Origin: Ruminococcus sp. YE71
GTDB taxonomy: Bacteria > Bacillota > Clostridia > Oscillospirales > Ruminococcaceae
Length of the DNA stretch: 64,000 nucleotides
Assembly (NCBI RefSeq): GCF_900119155.1
Contig: NZ_FPIR01000004.1
Span: forward strand, 152,222-216,221
Direction of reading: 5' to 3'
Below are positions 23,930 to 31,646 of this stretch, piece after piece. The translations under genes were made by a program, and so were the position numbers. The notes beneath the pieces are model-generated. The model saw only the letters and a list, made by a program, of their open reading frames with translations. It had not been told where the DNA came from and made no database searches. Numbering within the stretch: position 1 is the first letter of the stretch; every line of letters starts with the position of its first letter.

Positions 23930-24235
23930 TCTTTAGTTCGTTATTGTTTGTTTTTGGTATTTTTTGAGCGAGCGAGGGGGTGTTTGGCTCGAATCGCTTC
24001 GCTCTCTCGCCAAAATAAAATCGGCAAATTGTTTGTTCTTTTTAGGTTGATTTGGATTTTTTTGGGTGCGCCTTTTGGGACGTTTCTTTTGGATTGCCGA
24101 TTTTATTTTCGCCTTCGGCGAAACCGAGAGTTTCACTCTCGGGCTCTTGACCAAAGGCTTCCGCCTCTGGACTCTGACCAGCGCGATGCCGGCGCTGGAC
24201 CCGGCTTGTCTCCGGCGTGCCCGCTTCTTTTGATG
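23930..24235. other. Intergenic repeats upstream of plsX
   Basis: About 330 bp between trmFO and plsX with no gene. It holds repeat A copy 2 (about 23970-24108) and then a chain of GC hairpins: CGCCTTCGGCG, CGAGAGTTTCACTCTCG, AGGCTTCCGCCT and GCGCGATGCCGGCGC. No promoter with both boxes was found. Confidence 0.55.
23970..24108 (+). repeat. Repeat family A (MITE-like), copy 2
   Basis: Left flank GCTCGAATCGCTTCGCTCTC, inverted ends ATAAAATCGGCA (24015-24026) and TGCCGATTTTAT (24095-24106), interior with TTTTGGGACG shared with copies 3 and 4. Confidence 0.7.
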
Positions 24236-25555
24236 TTACAGAGTCGCTATCGTTTCGCTCAGGTCGTTCAGACCCCTCAGCGCAAGCGCTTCATATCTCT
24301 CCTGCTTGCCCTTTATCCTTATTCCCATGGGCGGCAATATGCCCATATTACTGCCCATCGGCTGAAAATCCGTCACCGTCGGGTCGCTTATATACCCAGA
24401 CAATGCCCCGAGCATCGTCGTCTCGGGCAGGGTCACGGGCGGCAGTCCCTTAACGTCCCTCGCCATGCTCAGCCCTGCGAAAATACCGCTCGCCGCCGAC
24501 TCGATATATCCCTCAACGCCAGTCATCTGACCCGCGAAATATATCCTCGGCTCCGCTCTCAGGCAAAAACGTCCGTCCAGCAGCTTCGGCGAATTCAGGA
24601 ACGTATTTCGGTGCATCACGCCGTACCTCACGAACTCCGCGTTTTCAAGCCCCGGTATCATCGAGAACACGCGCTTCTGCTCGCCGAATTTCAGGTTCGT
24701 CTGGAATCCCACCAGGTTATACATCGTCCCCTGCGAGTTCTCCGCTCTCAGCTGAACGACCGCGTAATACCGTTTATTCGTGACGGGGTGGTATATCCCC
24801 ACGGGTTTCAGCGGCCCGTAGCGCATGGTGTCCGCGCCGCGTTTTGCCAGCACTTCCACAGGCATACAGCCCTCATAGACCTTGAAGCCGTCACTTTCCT
24901 GTCCGTCGAAATCGTGCAGAGGTGCGCTCTCGGCGTGTACCAGCGCCTCATAGAAGCGTTCATACTCGTCCTTTTCCATCGGGCAGTTTATGTAATCGGC
25001 GTCGCCCCTGCCGTAGCGCGAAGCGAAGAACGCCTTTTCCATGTCGATGCTCTCTCTCGTGACGATAGGTGCGGCCGCGTCGTGGAAATGCAGATACTCC
25101 TCACCGATGAAGCGCCGTATGCTCTCGGACAGCGCGTCCGAGGTCAGAGGACCCGTTGCGATTATCACGCGGCCGTCGGGGATGTCTGTCACCTCGCGTT
25201 CGGTCACAGTGATGTTCGGGTGCGAGCGTATCCGTGCGGTCACCTCGTCCGAAAAGACCTGTCTGTCCACCGCCAGCGCACCGCCTGCCGAGACTCTTGC
25301 CTTCTCGGCGCAGCGCATGGTCAGCGAACCCAGTCGGCGCATCTCTTCTTTGAGCATACCCGCCGCCGAACCTATGCGGTCGGCTTTCAGCGAGTTTGAG
25401 CAGACCAGTTCCGCGAAGCCCTTGTACTTATGCGCAGGGGTGAATTTCTGCGGTTTCATCTCGATAAGCTCTGTCTGCAAGCCTGCTTCTGCCAGCTGCC
25501 ATGCGGCTTCGCAGCCTGCAAGTCCTGCGCCTATTACTTTTATTGTTTCATTCAT
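24236..25555 (-). CDS. trmFO: tRNA (uracil-54-C5)-methyltransferase, folate dependent
   Basis: Makes ribothymidine at position 54 of tRNA with methylenetetrahydrofolate and FAD. 439 residues: FAD-binding GAGLAGCEAAWQLA at the N terminus, catalytic-site LVCSNSLKADRIGSAAG, CPMEKDEYERFYEAL-like (NCPMEKDEYERFYEAL), TMRYGPLKPVG, VQLRAEN and the C-terminal MGSNMGILPP. No Shine-Dalgarno sequence precedes ATG 25555; the upstream sequence is A-rich and abuts an A-family fragment. It commonly lies next to topA and dprA, as here. Confidence 0.96.
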   Translation of the reverse strand: MNETIKVIGAGLAGCEAAWQLAEAGLQTELIEMKPQKFTPAHKYKGFAELVCSNSLKADRIGSAAGMLKEEMRRLGSLTMRCAEKARVSAGGALAVDRQVFSDEVTARIRSHPNITVTEREVTDIPDGRVIIATGPLTSDALSESIRRFIGEEYLHFHDAAAPIVTRESIDMEKAFFASRYGRGDADYINCPMEKDEYERFYEALVHAESAPLHDFDGQESDGFKVYEGCMPVEVLAKRGADTMRYGPLKPVGIYHPVTNKRYYAVVQLRAENSQGTMYNLVGFQTNLKFGEQKRVFSMIPGLENAEFVRYGVMHRNTFLNSPKLLDGRFCLRAEPRIYFAGQMTGVEGYIESAASGIFAGLSMARDVKGLPPVTLPETTMLGALSGYISDPTVTDFQPMGSNMGILPPMGIRIKGKQERYEALALRGLNDLSETIATL

Positions 25556-25609
25556 TGTTATTGTTTGTTTTCTATGGGTTGAGTTGTGTTTGATCCTCGC
25601 CTTGCGGCT

Positions 25610-25650
25610 ATGGGGTCTTTCGCTCGAATCGCTTGCTCTCTTTCGGGTCA
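25610..25650 (+). repeat. Left-flank fragment of repeat family A
   Basis: CTTTCGCTCGAATCGCTTGC matches the left flank of A copies 2-4, but the ATAAAATCGGCA core is missing. A B-family copy follows directly, so this is a partial composite element. Confidence 0.5.
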
Positions 25651-25664
25651 AAGCGGTGTTCCCT

Positions 25665-25760
25665 GTGTGCCTTCGGCGACAAGGGGAAACCTTTCTGAAG
25701 AAAGGTTCTCCCCTTGACCCCTTCCAAAGACTTTTGATTCTCTGGCGGTCTCCGCTCAGT
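25665..25760 (+). repeat. Repeat family B, copy 5
   Basis: AAGGGGAAACCTTTCT, loop, AGAAAGGTTCTCCCCTT stem followed by GACCCCTTCCAAAGACTTTTGATTCTCTGGCGG. It lies just after the topA stop and may end that transcript. Confidence 0.6.
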
Positions 25761-25786
25761 TGTGCAGGGGACGCCTTTTTTCTTAT

Positions 25787-27889
25787 TTAGTTCGTTTCTC
25801 CGCTGTCGCTGCCTGACAGGTCTTTTTCGTAGCCGCAGCCTTCTTTATGGCATACCAGTTTGCCGCTCTTGCCGCCTTTTCTGAACAGCGTCGAGCCGCA
25901 CTTCGGACACTTGTCCTCCATCGGTACGTCCCACGTCATGAAACGGCACTCGGGATTTGCTTCACAGCCGTAATACTGCTTGCCCTTCTTGGACTTTTTC
26001 AGCAGGACTTTCTTTCCGCAGTACGGACAGGTACCGCCTGTTTCATGCACTACGGGCTTCGTGTTCGTGCAGTCGGGGAATCCCGTACACGCCATGAACT
26101 TTCCGAACCTGCCTATCTTGATGACCATCGGCTTTCCGCAGACTTCGCAGACCTGATTGGTCTCCTCGTCGGGGACTTTCACGCGCTTGCCCTCCATCGC
26201 TTCTTCCGCTTCGGACAGCTCCTTCTCGAACTCGCCGTAGAACTCGCGCAGTGTATCTGTCCACTGCATATCGCCGCTCTCGACTTTATCGAGGTCGGTC
26301 TCCATGTTTGCCGTGAACTTCACGTCAACTATCTTGTCAAAATGCTCGCTCATAAGGCTGTTCGTGACCTCGCCCAGCGAAGTGGGCTTCAGCTGCTTTC
26401 CGTCACGCTCCACGTAGTTTCTCGCGAGTATCGTCGTGATGGTCGGCACGTAGGTCGAAGGTCTGCCTATACCCGTCTCCTCGAACGCCTTTACCAGCGT
26501 TGCTTCGGTGTAGCGCGGGGGCGGCTGTGTGAAATGCTGATTTCCCGTCAGCTCTTTCAGGCGCACATCGTCGCCCTTCTTGATGTCCGAAAGGTCGTTC
26601 TTCGGCTCGTCGTCCTCCTTGGTCTCCTCGTAAAGCACGGTAAAACCGTCGAACTTTACCGAGTAACCCGACGACTTGAACACGCATCCGTTGGCTTCGA
26701 TGTCAGCCGAGATAGTGTTCATCACGCACTTCGACATCTGGCTCGCCATGAAGCGCTCCCAGATGAGCTTGTACAGCTTGTACTGGTCGGCGGTGACGCC
26801 GCTCGCCTTTACCTTGTCGGGGGTAAGCTCGGGATGAGTGGGGCGGATAGCCTCGTGCGCGTCCTGAGCGTTGCCCTTTGTCTTGTATTTGTTCGGGGTG
26901 TCGGGGATGTAATCATCGCCGTACTTCCCGCGGATGAAGTCGTATGCCTGCGCTCTCGCCTCGTCGGAGATTCGCTGGCTGTCGGTACGCATATAGGTGA
27001 TAAGACCCACGGGACCCATGTCCGTGATGTCAACACCTTCGTACAGCTCCTGCGCAACCTTCATGGTGCGCCTTGCCTGAAACGAAAGTCTCCTCGAAGC
27101 CTCCTGCTGGAGCGTCGAGGTAGTAAACGGTGCGGCAGGCGATTTCCTGCGCACGCTCTTTTTCACGTTCGCGACGGTGAACTCCGCGCCTTCGAGACGC
27201 TTTAAGATAACGTCGGCGTCCGCATGCGAATTCAGTTCGGGCTTTACGCCGTCTACCGTTTCGAGCTTTGCCGAGAACGCCCTGCGCGAACCCTTTGCCG
27301 CGAACTTCGCGTCGATAGACCAGTACTCAGAGGACACGAACTTGCGTATCTCCTCCTCGCGGTCGCATATCATCTTCACGGCGACCGACTGCACTCGTCC
27401 TGCGGACAGACCTCTGCGTATCTTTCTCCAGAGAAACGGCGACAGCTTGTAGCCCACGATTCGGTCAAGCACTCTTCTTGCCTGCTGTGCGTCCACAAGG
27501 TTCATGTCTATCTGTCTCGGAGCGCTCATGCCCGCCTTGATGCCTGCGGCGGTCAGCTCCTTGAAAGTAACGCGGTTCTTGTCCGAAAGGTCAAGACCCA
27601 GTATCTGCGCAAGATGCCACGAGATAGCTTCTCCCTCGCGGTCAGGGTCTCCTGCAAGATATACGTGGTCGCATTTCTTCGCCTTTTTCTTGATCTCTTT
27701 TATGATCTGTTCCTTATCTTTAATATTTATATAATGGGGTTCAAAGTTGTTTTCGATATCGACGCCGAGCTTCGACTTCGGCAGGTCGCGAAGATGTCCT
27801 CTCGAAGCCATGACCTCGAAATCATCGCTGAGATATCTCTTGATGGTCTTTACCTTTGTCGGCGACTCAACTATAATGAGATTTGACAA
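25787..27889 (-). CDS. topA: DNA topoisomerase I
   Basis: Type IA enzyme that relaxes negative supercoils. 700 residues: Toprim domain (VESPTKVKTIKRYL; acidic GDPDREGEAISWH), active-site Tyr in LITYMRTDSQRIS near residue 300, and the GRPSTYVPTI motif. The C-terminal part has three four-Cys zinc ribbons (CEVCGKPMV...CTGFPDC, CPYCGKKV...CEANPEC, CPKCGSTLF...CHKEGC). The start codon is TTG (27889) with GGAGAGGA upstream; no in-frame ATG fits before the Toprim motif. dprA is 50 bp upstream, a standard pair. Confidence 0.97.
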   Translation of the reverse strand: MSNLIIVESPTKVKTIKRYLSDDFEVMASRGHLRDLPKSKLGVDIENNFEPHYINIKDKEQIIKEIKKKAKKCDHVYLAGDPDREGEAISWHLAQILGLDLSDKNRVTFKELTAAGIKAGMSAPRQIDMNLVDAQQARRVLDRIVGYKLSPFLWRKIRRGLSAGRVQSVAVKMICDREEEIRKFVSSEYWSIDAKFAAKGSRRAFSAKLETVDGVKPELNSHADADVILKRLEGAEFTVANVKKSVRRKSPAAPFTTSTLQQEASRRLSFQARRTMKVAQELYEGVDITDMGPVGLITYMRTDSQRISDEARAQAYDFIRGKYGDDYIPDTPNKYKTKGNAQDAHEAIRPTHPELTPDKVKASGVTADQYKLYKLIWERFMASQMSKCVMNTISADIEANGCVFKSSGYSVKFDGFTVLYEETKEDDEPKNDLSDIKKGDDVRLKELTGNQHFTQPPPRYTEATLVKAFEETGIGRPSTYVPTITTILARNYVERDGKQLKPTSLGEVTNSLMSEHFDKIVDVKFTANMETDLDKVESGDMQWTDTLREFYGEFEKELSEAEEAMEGKRVKVPDEETNQVCEVCGKPMVIKIGRFGKFMACTGFPDCTNTKPVVHETGGTCPYCGKKVLLKKSKKGKQYYGCEANPECRFMTWDVPMEDKCPKCGSTLFRKGGKSGKLVCHKEGCGYEKDLSGSDSGETN

Positions 27890-27939
27890 ACTATCCTCTC
27901 CTCATACTTTCTCAATGCCGTGACTTCCCGTCACCGATG

Positions 27940-29160
27940 TCACAGTCTGTAGCTTTTTCCCGGAAGCTCTGTGACCATTCCCTTCAATGTAAGCATGGTA
28001 AGCTCTGTCATGACCTCACTGACGGGTATTTCCGTCGATTCGGCTATCTGATTAAGGTGGAGCGTACCCTTTTCGCTGAGCAGTTCACAGATGCATTTCT
28101 GCGTCTGCGACAAGCCGCTCATATCTATTTTAGCAGACTTTTCGCTGTTATGCAAGCCCTCGGGCGTACTTTCGTCAACTTTTTTCACGTTTTTAACAGA
28201 CATATCTGCGGTTTTTTCCCGTTCATTGTGCTTATTTGTCTTTATATCCGCGAATTTCACACTGCGGACCGTCTCGCCCGTAAGCTCTCCGTAGCGCGAA
28301 AGTATCTGTTCCGCGCCGAATGCAGGCTGTGCGCCGTGTCTCAGCAGACGTTCCTGACCTTTGAACCGCGTGTCGAAAATATCGGCAGGCGGCACGCAGA
28401 ACACGGGACGGTTGAGCCGTTCGGCGTGTTTTACGTTGTTGAGTCCGCGGCTGTCGGCTCTCGCTTCGATGAACAGCACCATATCGCACAGACCGCAGAG
28501 TATGCGGTTCCTGCTGTCGTAGCTGACCTTCCTGAAGGTCACGCTGTCGGTGTATTCCGAGAGCAGAACGCCTTTTTCGGCGGTCTGAAGGAGGGTATCC
28601 TCCCTTGTGCGCTGCTCGAATATCCCCTTTCCGAGCAGTACGGCAGGTCTGCCGTTTTCCGCGAGCACTCCCTCGACGGCGGCAGTATCTATTCCTGCCT
28701 CTCCGCCCGTGATTATGACCGCGCCCTTACGCGCAAGGTCGGCGCAGAGCGTCCGTGCGGCTTTCAGCGAGTAGTCGCAGGGAGTCCGCGTACCCACCAC
28801 CGAAACGTTCCGTCTGCCGCCGAGTATCCCGATGTCGCCCTTTGCGAACAGCACGGGCGGCGGATTCGGGGTGTGTTTCAGCCGCTGAGGGTAGCATTCG
28901 TCGCGGAAGATGACGACCTGCACCTTCTCGTCTGCGCAGCGTTCTATCAGTGCTTCGGCGTCGTCATAAGTCAGTGACTGCGCCCTTTCGCACTGAGCCT
29001 CGCTCATGTCCGAGAACCTGCATTCCCTGACATTCTCGGCAAAGTCGCTTATGGAGCGATAACCTCTGCACAACCGCCAGAAGCTCTCATTCGCCGCCCC
29101 GAGCACCATCGTGAGCCAAACCCAGTACACGCGCCTGTCGCTATAATTCTTTTCTTCCAC
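27940..29160 (-). CDS. dprA: DNA processing protein DprA
   Basis: Loads RecA on incoming single-stranded DNA in transformation. 406 residues from GTG 29160, chosen because AAGGAGGGG lies 6 nt before it. SAM-like N-terminal part, then the Rossmann domain: VSVVGTRTPCDY, ITGGEAGIDTAAVEG, GKGI, SEY and NRILCGLCDMVLFIEA. The C terminus has a winged-helix (DML1-like) domain, LSQTQKCICELLSEKG. A linker of about 60 polar residues joins the two. It precedes topA and trmFO. Confidence 0.94.
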   Translation of the reverse strand: MEEKNYSDRRVYWVWLTMVLGAANESFWRLCRGYRSISDFAENVRECRFSDMSEAQCERAQSLTYDDAEALIERCADEKVQVVIFRDECYPQRLKHTPNPPPVLFAKGDIGILGGRRNVSVVGTRTPCDYSLKAARTLCADLARKGAVIITGGEAGIDTAAVEGVLAENGRPAVLLGKGIFEQRTREDTLLQTAEKGVLLSEYTDSVTFRKVSYDSRNRILCGLCDMVLFIEARADSRGLNNVKHAERLNRPVFCVPPADIFDTRFKGQERLLRHGAQPAFGAEQILSRYGELTGETVRSVKFADIKTNKHNEREKTADMSVKNVKKVDESTPEGLHNSEKSAKIDMSGLSQTQKCICELLSEKGTLHLNQIAESTEIPVSEVMTELTMLTLKGMVTELPGKSYRL

Positions 29161-29309
29161 TACTCTCCCCTCCTTTTCATCAAATATAAAGTGTCCCTCG
29201 AACATCTTTTCGGCAAGGGTTCCCACCCAATAACAGAAGAATAACAAACTCCCTGCCCTATACTACTTATAATAGATATTCTCCCCTTGCAAAAAAGCAT
29301 TAAAAATTT

Positions 29310-29392
29310 CAGGAAGGGGGGTTGGGGAAAGAACCCTTTTTTTAGCCGTGCGAAGCTAAGGCGAAGGGTCTTTCCCCAAGAGTTCCCGCACT
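29310..29392 (-). repeat. Repeat family B, copy 6
   Basis: On the minus strand GGGGAAAGACCCTT ... AAGGGTTCTTTCCCC, with an inner CGCCTTAGCTTCGCACGGC hairpin, then AACCCCCCTTCCTGAAATTTTTAATG. It lies directly after the SpoU methyltransferase stop. Confidence 0.6.
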
Positions 29393-30190
29393 CTATCGCT
29401 TCCCCATTTCCCACAAAAAGATCGTGCCTGCTATCGCGGCATTCAGGGAATCCATGCTGCCGTTCATGTGTATCGTCAGTTTTTCGCTGCACATATCCGC
29501 GTGTTCATCGGGCAGACCTCTGCCCTCGTTGCCGATAACGACGGCGCATCCGCCCGAGAAATCGGCAGACCTCAGGTCTTTGCCGCCGCGCACAACTGCC
29601 GCGCAGGTCCTGACCCCGACGCTGTGCAGGATGTCGGTCACCCTCGAAAAATCGTTCTCGATGAACACCTTCACGCAGGACATACTCGCCATCGCCGACC
29701 TGACGACCTTCGGGTTGTAGAGATCGACCGTATTGTTGGAGAGTATGACCCCATCCATGCCGACTGCCGCCGAAGTCCTCAGCAGAGTACCGAGATTTCC
29801 GGGGTCCTGCAAGTCGTCGAGCACGAGATATTTTCCGTCGGCTCTGACGGCTTCGGCAGTCAGCTCGCGGTGAAAAGCCTTCACGACCGCGAACGCGCCC
29901 TGCGTCTGCCCGACCTCCGACATCTTTTCAGCCACCGCCTCGGTCACGCGGAACACCCTGCCCTCGCCAAGCTGTTCTATCCGCTCGACGGGCAGTCTGC
30001 CCCTGTACTTTTCGATAGCCTCTTCGGTCACGAACACGCTCTCGACCTCGATGCCGTCAAGTGCGATAAGGTCGAGCACGTTCCTCAGCCCCTCGGCTGC
30101 GAAAAGCCCCTGCTCAGCGCGGTATTTCCTGCCGGAGCAGAGTTTTTTGTAATGTTTTATCTTCGGATTATCCTTTGCGGAGATAAGCAT
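29393..30190 (-). CDS. TrmH/SpoU family RNA 2'-O-methyltransferase
   Basis: 265 residues. N-terminal substrate-binding domain (KIKHYKKLCSGRKYR, typical of 23S rRNA-specific members) and C-terminal SPOUT knot: LDDLQDPGNLGTLLRTSAA, CAVVIGNEGRGLPDE and IHMNGSMDSLNAAIAGTIFLWEM, the three SpoU motifs. It transfers methyl from SAM to a ribose 2'-OH, probably in 23S rRNA; the exact site is unknown. It lies downstream of rplT beyond a terminator, a common order in Firmicutes. Confidence 0.93.
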   Translation of the reverse strand: MLISAKDNPKIKHYKKLCSGRKYRAEQGLFAAEGLRNVLDLIALDGIEVESVFVTEEAIEKYRGRLPVERIEQLGEGRVFRVTEAVAEKMSEVGQTQGAFAVVKAFHRELTAEAVRADGKYLVLDDLQDPGNLGTLLRTSAAVGMDGVILSNNTVDLYNPKVVRSAMASMSCVKVFIENDFSRVTDILHSVGVRTCAAVVRGGKDLRSADFSGGCAVVIGNEGRGLPDEHADMCSEKLTIHMNGSMDSLNAAIAGTIFLWEMGKR

Positions 30191-30209
30191 CTGTTACACC
30201 TCAATAAGC

Positions 30210-30243
30210 AAAAACGCACAGAGCCCGTGAAAGCCTGTGCGTT
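30210..30243 (-). terminator. Terminator of the infC-rpmI-rplT operon
   Basis: AACGCACAG / CTGTGCGTT stem with a 13-nt loop followed by TTTTTG on the minus strand, 10 nt after the rplT stop. Confidence 0.82.
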
Positions 30244-30253
30244 GTATTTGCGA

Positions 30254-30607
30254 TCAAAGAGCAGCCTTAGCCTGCTCTGCAATAGCTGTGAAGCCTGCGG
30301 GGTCGCTGATAGCGATCTCGGAAAGCATCTTTCTGTTGAGTGCGATGCCTGCCTTCTTGCAGCCGTTCATAAAGGTCGAGTAGTTCATGCCGTTGAGCTT
30401 TGCAGCTGCGGAGATTCTGGTGATCCAGAGTCTTCTGAAGTCTCTCTTCTTCTGTCTTCTGCCGATGTATGCGTACTGACCGCTCTTCATGACAGCCTGC
30501 TTAGCCATCTTGAAGTGCTTGCTCTTAGCACCGAAGTAACCCTTTGCGAGCTTTAAGGTCTTATTTCTTCTCTTACGAGTCATCATTGCGCCCTTGATAC
30601 GAGCCAT
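30254..30607 (-). CDS. rplT: 50S ribosomal protein L20
   Basis: 117 residues, standard for bL20. It binds 23S rRNA early in 50S assembly and represses its own operon in many bacteria. It begins [20 protein letters not shown], with [23 protein letters not shown] and WITRISAAA in order. Last gene of the infC-rpmI-rplT operon, 66 bp after rpmI. Confidence 0.98.
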   Translation of the reverse strand: MARIKGAMMTRKRRNKTLKLAKGYFGAKSKHFKMAKQAVMKSGQYAYIGRRQKKRDFRRLWITRISAAAKLNGMNYSTFMNGCKKAGIALNRKMLSEIAISDPAGFTAIAEQAKAAL

Positions 30608-30673
30608 AGTTAATTACCTCCTGTTATTTCCTCTTACATCTTTACTAAAAGTACCGATTACTACAGCCCTATC

Positions 30674-30871
30674 TTACTTGTAAGGGATGAGTGCCTTAAC
30701 GTTCTTGAGATTGGATTCGTCAGCGTAAGCCGAGCCTCTCAGAATTCTCTTTCTCTTGTGATCCTTCTGAGTAAGTCTGTGTCTCTTGTTGATGTGCTGG
30801 AACTTTACCTTGCCGCTTCCGGTTACGGAAAAACGCTTCTTAGCACCGCTGTGTGTCTTGATCTTAGGCAT
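30674..30871 (-). CDS. rpmI: 50S ribosomal protein L35
   Basis: 65 residues, basic, bL35: PKIKTHSGAKKRFSVTGSGK and KRHRLTQKDHKRKRILRG. It sits between infC and rplT, and GGAGG lies upstream of the ATG. Confidence 0.98.
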   Translation of the reverse strand: MPKIKTHSGAKKRFSVTGSGKVKFQHINKRHRLTQKDHKRKRILRGSAYADESNLKNVKALIPYK

Positions 30872-30894
30872 AATATTTATCCTCCTTAATTATT

Positions 30895-31416
30895 TTACTT
30901 GGTCGATTTAGGCGAAACGAACATTACGTAGCTTCTGCCTTCCATTTTGGGCTGCTTATCAACAACGCCGACCTCGGATACGCATTCCGCGAACTTCTTG
31001 AGAAGTTCCTCACCGAACTGTGGATGTGCCAGAGTTCTCTTCTTGCGGAATCTTACCTCGACCTTGAGTCTGTCGCCGTTTTTCAGGAACTTCATAGCCT
31101 GATTGACCTTAGTCTCGAAATCGTGGGTGTCGATCGTCGGGGAAAGTCTTACTTCCTTGACGTCCATGACCTTCTGATTCTTCTTTGCTTCCTTTTCGCG
31201 CTTGGACTGTTCAAAAAGGAATTTTCCGAAGTCCATGATCTTGCACACGGGGGGATTTGCGTTAGGCGCGATCTTCACGAGATCCTTATCCTCGCTGTAT
31301 GCTTTTTCGAGAGCGTCCTTTGCGGACATGATCCCAAGCTGACTTCCGTCCGAGCCTACGACTCTGACCTCTTTGTCGCGGATATCCTCATTGATCTTGT
31401 AATCCTTGTTGTTAAT
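30895..31416 (-). CDS. infC: Translation initiation factor IF-3 (AUU start)
   Basis: 173 residues. It keeps ribosomal subunits apart and checks start codon choice. It begins INNKDYKINEDIRDKEVRV, and the C-terminal domain shows MDFGKFLFEQSKREKEAKK and IDTHDFETKVNQAMKFL. The likely start codon is ATT at 31416, 9 nt after GGAGG; in frame there is no ATG, GTG or TTG between the ribosome site and the conserved N terminus. AUU starts on infC are known to give autoregulation, because IF-3 itself rejects non-canonical starts. First gene of the infC-rpmI-rplT operon, with a leader of about 150 nt. Confidence 0.95.
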   Translation of the reverse strand: MNNKDYKINEDIRDKEVRVVGSDGSQLGIMSAKDALEKAYSEDKDLVKIAPNANPPVCKIMDFGKFLFEQSKREKEAKKNQKVMDVKEVRLSPTIDTHDFETKVNQAMKFLKNGDRLKVEVRFRKKRTLAHPQFGEELLKKFAECVSEVGVVDKQPKMEGRSYVMFVSPKSTK

Positions 31417-31570
31417 AACAGTACACCTCCAAAACAAAATAAACGGACACAGAATAAACTTCCGCGTCCGCAACAATTTCCAAAAAATATGTGAAATCTA
31501 TTGAGGTGCCGACCCTTTCGCTGCCAAACTGCGCTGGAGGGTGAGAACGGAAGTGTTCTTCTTTTGCCAC
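31417..31570 (-). promoter_or_regulatory. Leader of the infC operon
   Basis: About 150 nt between promoter and AUU start with CG-rich pairing segments (CAGCGCAGTTTGGCAGCG; GGGTCGGCACC). Firmicutes carry L20-binding leaders here, but I cannot confirm the class by eye. Confidence 0.4.
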
Positions 31571-31576
31571 TTAATC

Positions 31577-31605
31577 ATTATACAACAAAACTGCCCCCGT
31601 GTCAA
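31577..31605 (-). promoter_or_regulatory. Promoter of the infC operon
   Basis: TTGACA, 17 bp, TATAAT on the minus strand. The -35 box spans the loop of a GC-rich hairpin (31590-31615) that ends the upstream gene. Confidence 0.85.
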
Positions 31606-31615
31606 CGGGGGCAGT
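31585..31615 (-). terminator. Terminator of the MoxR-like gene, overlapping the infC promoter
   Basis: ACTGCCCCCGT / ACGGGGGCAGT, an 11-bp perfect stem with a 4-nt loop TGAC, then TTTGTTG on the minus strand. It ends 32 bp after the ATPase stop. Confidence 0.75.
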
Positions 31616-31646
31616 CGTAAATTTTTTGTGAATTTTAGTCTGAAAA

